A stretch of DNA of 64,000 nucleotides, taken from JAEUIE01 sp046350055 (GTDB lineage: Bacteria; Planctomycetota; Planctomycetia; Gemmatales; HRBIN36). Position numbers and translations under genes: made by a program. Under the pieces are notes generated by a model that was not told where the DNA came from, made no database searches, and saw only the letters and a program-made list of their open reading frames with translations. Below, piece after piece: positions 37,140-44,648 of this stretch; position 1 is the first letter of the stretch; each line of letters begins with the position of its first letter. Location: the NCBI GenBank assembly GCA_046350055.1, contig JAXMBC010000001.1, forward strand, positions 992,001 through 1,056,000. Reading direction: 5' to 3'.

Positions 37140-37673
37140 ATGCAACCCAAACCATCCTTGTTCGTCCTCATCACCCGATTCGTTGGCCTCAGCCTGCTCG
37201 GCGTCGTCTGCCTGAGTGCCAGTGGCGTAGTGATGGGTCTGGCACTGCCGTTCCTCGTTGGCTATGGCGTCTATGCCGCCTGGCGATACTATCGCTCGGG
37301 TGAAAAACCCCAGGTCCAGGCACACATCGTGGAACCTGCCAAGCAGGTGGCCCAGGCTGCCTACCAGGGCAGCCGCAAGGTCTCCGGCGGGTTGTTCAGC
37401 TTCATCGGCAAAGCCATCGGCGGCGTCTTCTGGCTCGCTGGCTCCATCATCGGTGGCGGCTGGACCCTGGCCTCCGAAGTCATCGCGGGCACCATCCTGG
37501 GGGCTGCCCTGGGTGTGATGATCGGCATGCCCACCAATACGGATCGCTATCTCGTCTTCGTCGGTGCCGGTGGCGGTGCTCTGCTCGGCCTGGCCAATGC
37601 CTTCGGCAGCTTCCGCAGCAAGCAACGCATGGCCCAGCTCAAACGGCTCGAACTGGCAGTCGCCCGCGGCTAA
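37140..37673 (+). CDS. Membrane protein with glycine-rich helices, function unknown
   Basis: 177 aa with GGGAGGAG 7 bases before the ATG. Hydrophobic helices at about residues 8-50 (two), 80-100, 105-130 and 138-160, with many Gly and Ala. A lysine/arginine-rich C-terminus (FRSKQRMAQLKRLELAVARG) remains inside. A short amphipathic segment (AKQVAQAAYQGSRKVSGG) links the first and later helices. No family recognised; glycine-zipper-like appearance. Confidence 0.65.
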   Translation: MQPKPSLFVLITRFVGLSLLGVVCLSASGVVMGLALPFLVGYGVYAAWRYYRSGEKPQVQAHIVEPAKQVAQAAYQGSRKVSGGLFSFIGKAIGGVFWLAGSIIGGGWTLASEVIAGTILGAALGVMIGMPTNTDRYLVFVGAGGGALLGLANAFGSFRSKQRMAQLKRLELAVARG

Positions 37674-37690
37674 CACGCACTCCACCCAGG

Positions 37691-37730
37691 CAACGACACA
37701 AGCCGCTCCTTCGAGCGGCTTATGTCGTTG
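37691..37730 (+). terminator. Strong 18-bp hairpin terminator
   Basis: CAACGACACAAGCCGCTC pairs with GAGCGGCTTATGTCGTTG around a CTTC loop, with one G-U type mismatch. It starts 18 bases after the membrane protein's stop. Confidence 0.75.
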
Positions 37731-37793
37731 ATAGACTGTTGCATCACCATTTCCAATATGGTGGAATACCCCATCGCTTCGATGGATATTCCC

Positions 37794-38609
37794 ATGAAAC
37801 ACTATGGCCTCATCGCTCTTTTCTTCCTTCTCGCCTGCACCCATGCCGCTGCCATCGCACAAAGCAAAACGGTCGTAGGCAAGCCGGTTGATCCGCTTGA
37901 AGATAAGTCACTGACCACGGAAGAGTATTACCGGCTCGGCATGCCCCCGGTGGAACGACGCTGGTCCAGAGAAGACCTGCAGAAAGCAGTCGCGGTGCTG
38001 ACGAAACTCAAGCCTACCCCCGAAAAGCTGCCTCGCTTCCAGAGCCCGCAGTCGGGGGAAGTCTTCGCCAAGCTGCTGGATCGCGAGGCGGCCAAACTCG
38101 TCATGGAAAACGGCCAATCGCCCCCGGAGCAGATCGTCGAAATCAATGGCTACCTGCAACCGATCGCCGGTGCATTGCAGATTTACGCTATGGCAGCCTG
38201 GCCACGCCGCAGCCTCGCTGTCGAGCAGGTGGAACTCGCGGAACCGATGCTGTTTCTCGTGGTCCATGTCATCCGCGAAGCGAACCTCTTCCAGAAATCG
38301 CTCGACCCGTCCGACCCCACCTACCGTACCAGGCAGCAAGGCTTCGACAAAATGCGCAGCGGCATGGGACAGGTTGTCGTCGGCCTGCTCGTTTCCATGG
38401 GCGACAAGGTATATTCGCAGCCTGCCACACGTGTTCGCCTGGCAGGTATTCTGAAAGAGTACCTGCCCGCTATCCTTGCTGAATTGCCCGACACGCTGCA
38501 GCGCGACTACCGAGGCCGCATCGTCCGCCTGGCTGAACGGGAAACGGACTCCCAGGTGAAGGATGTCCTCGACGCCATGCTGAGCAAAATTCCTGTCAAA
38601 TCATGGTAA
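37794..38609 (+). CDS. Exported helical protein, function unknown
   Basis: 271 aa from the ATG at 37794, chosen because it starts a clear signal peptide (MKHYGLIALFFLLACTHAAAIAQ); earlier in-frame ATGs fall close to the terminator hairpin. The mature part is helical and rich in charged residues (SLTTEEYYRLGMPPVERRWSREDLQKAVAVL near residues 37-70) without a recognised motif. Probably periplasmic. Its stop is 42 bases from the convergent tyrosine kinase gene. Confidence 0.65.
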   Translation: MKHYGLIALFFLLACTHAAAIAQSKTVVGKPVDPLEDKSLTTEEYYRLGMPPVERRWSREDLQKAVAVLTKLKPTPEKLPRFQSPQSGEVFAKLLDREAAKLVMENGQSPPEQIVEINGYLQPIAGALQIYAMAAWPRRSLAVEQVELAEPMLFLVVHVIREANLFQKSLDPSDPTYRTRQQGFDKMRSGMGQVVVGLLVSMGDKVYSQPATRVRLAGILKEYLPAILAELPDTLQRDYRGRIVRLAERETDSQVKDVLDAMLSKIPVKSW

Positions 38610-38651
38610 ACTGCGGACACCTCGGAACCCTCATCAGCCTGAGACCCAACG

Positions 38652-40922
38652 TCATACACCTTCATCTCGCTCCGCTGCCACCTTCTTCGGCTGATACGTC
38701 CCGTAGTAGTGGTACGAACTCCGGTAGCTGGCCTGCTCGTTACAGCTCACCACCGCCCCGAGAATGCGAACGCCCAGCGAGTTCAACCGTTCCTGCGCTG
38801 CCACCACCTTGGGCATGCGGCTGACATCCTTCAAGACCGACAGGATAGCTGCGTCCACATGTTTCGCTATCAGCAAGGTGTCCGCCACGGGCAAGACCGG
38901 TGCGGTATCCACGATGATGATCTCAAACCGCTTCCGCAATACCCGGAACAGCCGGCGCATGCCATCCATCGACAGCATCGCCATCGCTCCTTCATTGAGC
39001 TGCCCCGCAGGCAGGAAGAACAGATGTGGCTGCTCGCACCGCTGCACCACCTGGCTGAGCTTCACCTCTTTGCGAAGCACTTCGCAGATGCCGGGATGCC
39101 CCGGAATATTCAGCAGCACATGGGCCATCGGCCGGCGCAGATCGCATTCCATCAGCAGTGTGGATTTGCCGCTGCGGGCCATGCTGCTGGCCAGGCTGCT
39201 CGCCAGGGTCGTCTTCCCTTCGCCACTCAGGGCGCTGGTTATCATGATGACATTGGCTTCGCCCGTGCGGGTACCATGCAGCAGGAACGACCGAGCCGTA
39301 TCGATCGACTCCTTGTAAATATTGGCGAGGTAGTCCTTCTTCTGCCCGGTGGCAAAGGTCGGCAGGTTGCCCTGATTCATCGAGAGCCTGACCCGCTCCG
39401 GCAGAATCGGCAGTGTCCCAATGAGCTGCAGGTTCGCTGTGCTCACCACCTGCTCCGGTGAATAGACACGGCGGCGGGAATACTCCCAGTAGCCCACTGC
39501 CAGCAGACCCAGGATGCCCGCACCAAAACCCGTCGCGGCAATCAGGATCGGGCCCTTCCGCGAGAAGTTCTGCTGCAGGATGACATCCTCCAGTTGATTC
39601 ACCCGGCTGGGCGCCTCCAGTTCCAGCTTCAGCACGTCCTTCCGCCGCGACAGCTCCGTTTGAATCGCTTCCATCGATTCAATTTCCTTCTTCTCCGATT
39701 CGAGATCGAGTGCCTTCTTGTTGAGGTTCTGTGCATCATCCCGCATACGACTGACGTCGCCTGCCACCTGTTTTTCCAGTTCATCGAGCTTGCTGATCCG
39801 CTCCTTCACCTGGGAGAGGTTGGCCAGCAGCTCCTGCCTGGCTACATCCTGCTGCTGCTTGATGATCTGCGGTCGCAGTTCCTTGCGGCGGTTATCCAGT
39901 TCGGTTTCCGACTGCTGCACATCTGACTGGTAACGCTTGAGCACATCAGCATTGGCATTCTTCCCCAGCCGGCTCTCCGCCTCCTGCAACACCTGCCGGG
40001 CCTGCAGCAGCTTGGCAAAGAGTTGCTGATGGACAATGTCTTTCTTCATGCTGTCTTCGATCACAGCATCGCTGACCTGTTGCTCGTTGCTGGCCTTCAG
40101 CTTGGCTTCCAGGGACGAGAGTTCGACACGCTGCCGGCGTTTGTCCGCCCCGATGCTGAAGTATTCCTTCTCGAGTGACGCCAGGGTTTCGAGTGCGGTC
40201 TGCTGCTTGATGGCAATGACCTTGGCTTCCCCCGAGCCGACCGTCTCGGCCAGTTCCCGCAGCCTGGCCCGTTTGCCGCGCAGGGTGTCGTCGTAGCGCT
40301 TCCAGTGGTTCTCCATATCGGTCAGCCGTTCACGCCGCCGGTTCTTCTCCTTGTCCACCACTTCGGAAAGATAGGCGTCCTTGACTGCTTCCACGACCCG
40401 TGTGATCTCTTCCTGATTCTCTCCGTTGAGGGCGATGCGGAGGATTTCCGGCCCGATGGAGAAATCGACGAGCAGGTTTTTCTCCAGCCACGTGATCGGA
40501 TCGCTCAGCGTCTGCATCGTGGGCAACTGCAGAATGCCCGGCTGCTTGAGGGCAGCCTGCAGCACCAGCCGGCTTTTGATCAGGGCGATGGTGGTCCTCT
40601 GATAGCTGCCGAAGTCAGGCTGCGATTCCGCTTCGAACGCAATCTTGGGAGCGCGGGACGAGACCTGCAGCAGCGTCCGGGCGGTGTACTTGGTGGTGAT
40701 CGGCATGAAATACCAGGCCGCTGCTGTCCCCACCACCGCCAGCAGGATTCCTGTCAGCAGGCAGAGCAGCCAGCGCCGCCGACAGGCTCGCAGGAGTTCA
40801 TTGAAATCAAACGCAGGTTCACTCACCAAGGCAGGCACTTTCTTGAGGTACGGTGGCGCGGGGCTGACGGGCGGCGTCGCAGCGGCTGGCACATAGGGTG
40901 TTATTTCGTGCGACTGGGACAT
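38652..40922 (-). CDS. Polysaccharide co-polymerase/BY-kinase (Wzc-like tyrosine autokinase)
   Basis: 756 aa from the ATG at 40922 (GGAG upstream). Two membrane helices (about residues 52-72 and 465-490) flank a long periplasmic Wzz/coiled-coil domain. The cytoplasmic domain carries Walker A in SALSGEGKTTLASSLA, Walker A' in LLMECDLRRPMAH and Walker B in IIVDTAPVLPVAD. The C-terminus ends in a tyrosine cluster (YRSSYHYYGTY), the autophosphorylation tail of BY-kinases. Such proteins control chain length and export of capsule or exopolysaccharide. No glycosyltransferase or Wza gene adjoins it in the window. Confidence 0.9.
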   Translation of the reverse strand: MSQSHEITPYVPAAATPPVSPAPPYLKKVPALVSEPAFDFNELLRACRRRWLLCLLTGILLAVVGTAAAWYFMPITTKYTARTLLQVSSRAPKIAFEAESQPDFGSYQRTTIALIKSRLVLQAALKQPGILQLPTMQTLSDPITWLEKNLLVDFSIGPEILRIALNGENQEEITRVVEAVKDAYLSEVVDKEKNRRRERLTDMENHWKRYDDTLRGKRARLRELAETVGSGEAKVIAIKQQTALETLASLEKEYFSIGADKRRQRVELSSLEAKLKASNEQQVSDAVIEDSMKKDIVHQQLFAKLLQARQVLQEAESRLGKNANADVLKRYQSDVQQSETELDNRRKELRPQIIKQQQDVARQELLANLSQVKERISKLDELEKQVAGDVSRMRDDAQNLNKKALDLESEKKEIESMEAIQTELSRRKDVLKLELEAPSRVNQLEDVILQQNFSRKGPILIAATGFGAGILGLLAVGYWEYSRRRVYSPEQVVSTANLQLIGTLPILPERVRLSMNQGNLPTFATGQKKDYLANIYKESIDTARSFLLHGTRTGEANVIMITSALSGEGKTTLASSLASSMARSGKSTLLMECDLRRPMAHVLLNIPGHPGICEVLRKEVKLSQVVQRCEQPHLFFLPAGQLNEGAMAMLSMDGMRRLFRVLRKRFEIIIVDTAPVLPVADTLLIAKHVDAAILSVLKDVSRMPKVVAAQERLNSLGVRILGAVVSCNEQASYRSSYHYYGTYQPKKVAAERDEGV

Positions 40923-41028
40923 GAACTCCGTCTCCGGGGCGCGGGAGCGAGTAACACCGGGCAACCGGCTGTTCCACTGTTCTTAAGCTACGAAGGGCCA
41001 CTGGTATTGGAAGGATAGGTTACATTCA

Positions 41029-41173
41029 GAAGCCAGGAGACAGAATCCAGTAGCCAGAAGTCAGGAGACCGAAGCCAGGAGTAAGGAGTCAGAAAGCTGC
41101 AGTGATGCGAACTTGACCACCAGCCAGCCATCGCATTCTGGCTACTGGCTACTGGCTTCTGATTCCTAGCTTC
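41029..41173. repeat. Inverted pair of heptamer tandem arrays
   Basis: 41029-41091 holds nine 7-base units (GAAGCCA, GGAGACA, GAATCCA, GTAGCCA and variants). 41139-41173 holds five units in the opposite orientation (TGGCTAC, TGGCTAC, TGGCTTC, TGATTCC, TAGCTTC). The second array contains the stop codon of the ABC permease gene. Confidence 0.85.
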
Positions 41174-42059
41174 CCTCTGGCGTCTTGAGCCGGTACTCTT
41201 TCTTCGTGAAGAAGTACATCGCCAGCAGCGTGCTCACCACGAAGATGCTCAGCAGTGTGATCACGCACTCCTGTGTCTCAGGGCGTATCTCCAGCGACAG
41301 CGACCAGGGCCATTCCATCACCGATTGCTTCTTCAGCAGGTCCAGGTACTGGTACTGATCGCCGATCCAGTTGCAGACGATGCACTGGTAGTAATGCACA
41401 CTGGTGAACTTGCGGAGGGCAAACGGGAAGTTGGCCAGGAAGACCTCGAACACCGCAATGTAGATCACCCCGATGATGAGCGATGGCCGCAGCAGCACGC
41501 TGATCAGGGCGAAGATGCCAGCATTGGCCAGAATGAGCAGGGCATTGCAGGGCACCATCGCCAGCCACCGGGAATACCATGCCTGCGGCGTCACCACGCC
41601 GCTACCCACCCACAGACACAGCATGACAATACCCGTGCCCAGGGTCACCAGCAGGAAGGCCACCAGCATCGCTGCCAGCAGCTTGCTCAGGTACAGTGCC
41701 CACCGGGGCACCGGGGTGAGCAGCAAATAGGTCAGTGTCTGGTTTTCCTGCTCGTCCCGGATCATGCCCGAAGCCAGCAGCAGCGTGGTAATGGGAATCA
41801 CCACCGAGGAAAAGTAGAGCAGCACGCTGTAGAACTCGATGCGCAGGAATTCACGTGCCAGGTGCTGGGGTGCCTGGGCAGCAAGGCTGGGGGCACCCAA
41901 GGCCCGGAAGAACCCTATCACCACCAGCGGAATGAGCGTGAGAAACGCCAGGCCAAGCAGCCGCTTCCAGAGCAGCAGCCCCCGCAGCGTGAGCGTATAC
42001 GACGTCCACAACGCTCCCAGCGGAATAGTGCGATCCATCGGTAATGTCGTTGCGGACAT
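41166..42059 (-). CDS. ABC-2 type transporter permease
   Basis: 297 aa with six hydrophobic helices (about residues 35-52, 78-100, 125-150, 170-190, 195-212 and 268-288). The motif SGMIRDEQENQTLTYLLLTPVPRWALYLSKLLA is the classic cytoplasmic loop of ABC-2/NatB-like permeases. The ATPase partner is not in the neighbourhood, so it must be encoded elsewhere. The last codons run into a heptamer repeat tract that supplies the TAG stop. The substrate is unknown. Confidence 0.85.
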   Translation of the reverse strand: MSATTLPMDRTIPLGALWTSYTLTLRGLLLWKRLLGLAFLTLIPLVVIGFFRALGAPSLAAQAPQHLAREFLRIEFYSVLLYFSSVVIPITTLLLASGMIRDEQENQTLTYLLLTPVPRWALYLSKLLAAMLVAFLLVTLGTGIVMLCLWVGSGVVTPQAWYSRWLAMVPCNALLILANAGIFALISVLLRPSLIIGVIYIAVFEVFLANFPFALRKFTSVHYYQCIVCNWIGDQYQYLDLLKKQSVMEWPWSLSLEIRPETQECVITLLSIFVVSTLLAMYFFTKKEYRLKTPEGS

Positions 42060-42194
42060 AGCACCCCTTCAGCCGACCACCAGACTCTTCGCTGGCTGGT
42101 CTTCTTGATTTAAGAGAAACAGGGAGCGGTGGCACAGAGATTCCTGTCTGTGTCAACTGACAGGAATGCTGGGCCCCTGTTGCAACGTTGCTGA

Positions 42195-42584
42195 CTACGC
42201 CTTCCCGCACGCACTGCGATGGAAGTGCACGCACTTCCATTGCCCGTTCTGCTGCTGCCAGACGCGGGTCTCCTCGAACGCCACCGTCTGCGGGCCTGCA
42301 TCGCCGACACTCTGAATCAGGCGAACATAGCACACCACTGCCACTTCACCGATCACCCGCACATGAGGCTGCACGATGCTGGTATGCCCGGGCCGCGAAC
42401 CACCACCCAGTTGAAAGTAGAACTGATGGAATGGCATCCCCTGCACCAGGTTGCCACACGCTTCCGGCTCAAAACACGTCAGCGTCGGGTCGGTCAGTTG
42501 CTGATAGGTCGCCCAGTCCTTGCTGGCGATGGAATCCAGCAGTTTCTGCGTTAACTGAATCAGTGTGCTATCCAGGGTACTCAT
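42195..42584 (-). CDS. Stand-alone CaMKII association-domain protein
   Basis: 129 aa, almost exactly one domain. The run LTDPTLTCFEPEACGNLVQG, then MPFHQFYF, then IVQPHVRVIGEVAVVCYVRL and EETRVWQQQNGQWKCVHFHRS, follows the hub domain of eukaryotic calcium/calmodulin-dependent kinase II ([60 protein letters not shown], from memory). The fold is NTF2/SnoaL-like and forms ring oligomers. There is no kinase domain or signal peptide. Function in bacteria is unknown; an FHA histidine kinase gene is divergent from it. Confidence 0.85.
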   Translation of the reverse strand: MSTLDSTLIQLTQKLLDSIASKDWATYQQLTDPTLTCFEPEACGNLVQGMPFHQFYFQLGGGSRPGHTSIVQPHVRVIGEVAVVCYVRLIQSVGDAGPQTVAFEETRVWQQQNGQWKCVHFHRSACGKA

Positions 42585-42677
42585 CACACATCTCATCGCT
42601 CTTGAATCTGTCTCCTCTATAGTATGTAATGAGACACAGTCGCGTGTTCCTCGTGAACAGCGATGGCCGGTCTGACT

Positions 42678-42775
42678 CTCCCCCTTGGATGAGGGGGAGA
42701 TGAAGGGGTGTGGTGAAAAAGCACTTGCTGTTGCAGGGTGCTACCCCACCCAACCTCCCCTTTAGTAAGGGGAGG
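42678..42775. repeat. Family B hairpin repeats between divergent genes
   Basis: Two hairpins: CTCCCCC/GGGGGAG at 42678-42699 and CCTCCCC/GGGGAGG at 42754-42775, the latter preceded by TTGCAGGGTGCTACCCCACC. The same flank plus hairpin recurs in opposite orientation at 62930-62972. Confidence 0.8.
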
Positions 42776-42823
42776 AGCAGCCTTTGCACCTCGCACTACT
42801 TCAGTTTCCCCCAGGTCCCCCGC

Positions 42824-44569
42824 GTGGCATCCCTGTACGTCATCTCCGGTTCCGACGAAGGCAAACGCTTCGAAATGACTACTGCTGTGGTCGGGCTGGG
42901 GCGCGAAGCCAACAATGCTGTCCGCCTGCACGATACCGAAGCGTCACGCCGTCACGCCGAACTGCGCCTCCTGCCTAACGGCACCCATCAGCTTCTCGAT
43001 CTGGGCAGCAGCAATGGCACCTTCGTCAACGGCAAAATGATCAAGGACGCAGTGGTAAAGCCGGGCGATGAGATCCGCATCGGCCAGACCACGCTGGTCT
43101 ACCTGGCCCTCAGTGGCAATGAAGAAACCGTCTCGGTGGAGCAGCCCCAGGCCAAGCCCCGGAATGCCGAAGTCGACCTGGTGGCCAAGCCTGCCGACGA
43201 TGTACCGAGCGCCATCGTCCGCACCGTGAGCGACACGGCCGGGGCCCGCCTGCTCGCCAAACCCAGCGAAGCTGCCGCCAACCCCTGGCTGCGCAACGCC
43301 CTCGCCAACCTCAGCGTGATGTACCAGACCACGCAGGCCGTCAGCCATATCGTCGATAACGATCAGCTCCTCGACCGCATCATGGACCTGATCTTCGAGA
43401 CCATCCAGGCCGACCGGGGCTGCTTCATGCTCCGCCACGAAGGCGAGCAGTACGAAGCCAAGTCGGTCCGCTTCCGGGCCGGCAAGGAGCAGCGCGAGAA
43501 GATCAGCATCAGCAAAACCATCATGGAGCATGTGCTGAAGAAGGGGCAAGGCGTGCTGACGTCCGATGCTGCCCACGATCAGCGTTTCCGCGCCGGGCCC
43601 AGCGTGCAGGAGCAAGGCATCCGCGAAGCCCTCTGCGTGCCCATGAAGGGACGCCATGAAACCATCGGCGTGCTCTATCTCGACGTGAAGGCCAACAAGG
43701 CTGATCTCGCCCAGCAAGGCGGCGGCACCACCCGGCTCACCGAAGATCACCTGATGCTTGCCGCCGCCATCGCCCACCAGGCCGCCCTGGCCCTGGAAGA
43801 CACCCGCTACTACCGGGCGATGATGCAGTCGGAACGGCTCGCTGCTGTCGGGCAAACCATCGCCGCCATCAGCCACCATATCAAGAACATCCTCCAAGGC
43901 CTCAAGAGCGGCACCGATCTGCTCAAGCTTGGCATCAACGAAGACAACCGCCCGCTGCTGCTCCAGGGCTGGAAGACGCTCGAAAAGAACCAGGTCCGCA
44001 TCTACGACCTGGTCATGGACATGCTCAGCTATTCCAAGGAGCGCGAGCCTTCCCTCGAAGAGACCGACCTCAGCATGGTCATCAAGGACGTGGTGGAACT
44101 GCTCGAAGGCCGGGCGAAGGACCTCAACGTCGCCATCGAGATGAAGTTCGACCCGCAACTGAAGCCGATGCAGGCCGACCCCGAAGGACTGCACAAGGCC
44201 CTGCTCAACATTGTCAGCAACGCGCTCGATGCCCTGCAGGAAACCCCCGACGCCAGGGTCACTCTCTCTACCGCCCTTGAAACCAATGGCCGCTGGGCCC
44301 AGATGGTCGTGCAGGACAATGGCCCCGGCATCCCCAGCGAAATTCAGCAGAACATCTTCAAGCCGTTCGTCTCCACCAAGGGCAGCAAGGGCACCGGCCT
44401 GGGCCTGGCCGTCTGCCGCAAGATTCTCCGCGAACATGGTGGCGACGTGATCCTGCACAGCGAACCGGGCCACGGGGCCAAGTTTGTCCTGCGCCTGCCC
44501 CTCCCCGCCAGCGACGCCGCCGGCCAACGCCGCACCATGCTCGTCGACGACAACCCCGCGGGGGCATGA
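42824..44569 (+). CDS. FHA-GAF sensor histidine kinase
   Basis: 581 aa from a GTG at 42824; the upstream ATG at 42710 would translate repeat sequence, and the FHA domain begins MASLYVISGSDEGKRFEM right at the GTG. FHA domain (residues 1-95; GREANNAVRLHD, SRRHAEL, SSNGTFVNG) binds phosphothreonine. A GAF domain (about 165-330) follows, then the phosphoacceptor His351 in AISHHIKNILQG, the N box LLNIVSNALDAL and G boxes DNGPGIP and GTGLGLAV. It is cytoplasmic, with no membrane helix. No response regulator is adjacent; the closest is at 53430. Its signal is unknown. Confidence 0.88.
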   Translation: MASLYVISGSDEGKRFEMTTAVVGLGREANNAVRLHDTEASRRHAELRLLPNGTHQLLDLGSSNGTFVNGKMIKDAVVKPGDEIRIGQTTLVYLALSGNEETVSVEQPQAKPRNAEVDLVAKPADDVPSAIVRTVSDTAGARLLAKPSEAAANPWLRNALANLSVMYQTTQAVSHIVDNDQLLDRIMDLIFETIQADRGCFMLRHEGEQYEAKSVRFRAGKEQREKISISKTIMEHVLKKGQGVLTSDAAHDQRFRAGPSVQEQGIREALCVPMKGRHETIGVLYLDVKANKADLAQQGGGTTRLTEDHLMLAAAIAHQAALALEDTRYYRAMMQSERLAAVGQTIAAISHHIKNILQGLKSGTDLLKLGINEDNRPLLLQGWKTLEKNQVRIYDLVMDMLSYSKEREPSLEETDLSMVIKDVVELLEGRAKDLNVAIEMKFDPQLKPMQADPEGLHKALLNIVSNALDALQETPDARVTLSTALETNGRWAQMVVQDNGPGIPSEIQQNIFKPFVSTKGSKGTGLGLAVCRKILREHGGDVILHSEPGHGAKFVLRLPLPASDAAGQRRTMLVDDNPAGA

Positions 44570-44648
44570 TACGCATCCCCAACTATGATTCGCCCCAGGT
44601 CGGATCGATGGATACAAGCTGCAGGACTTAGCGAGGATTCTCTTCTCA

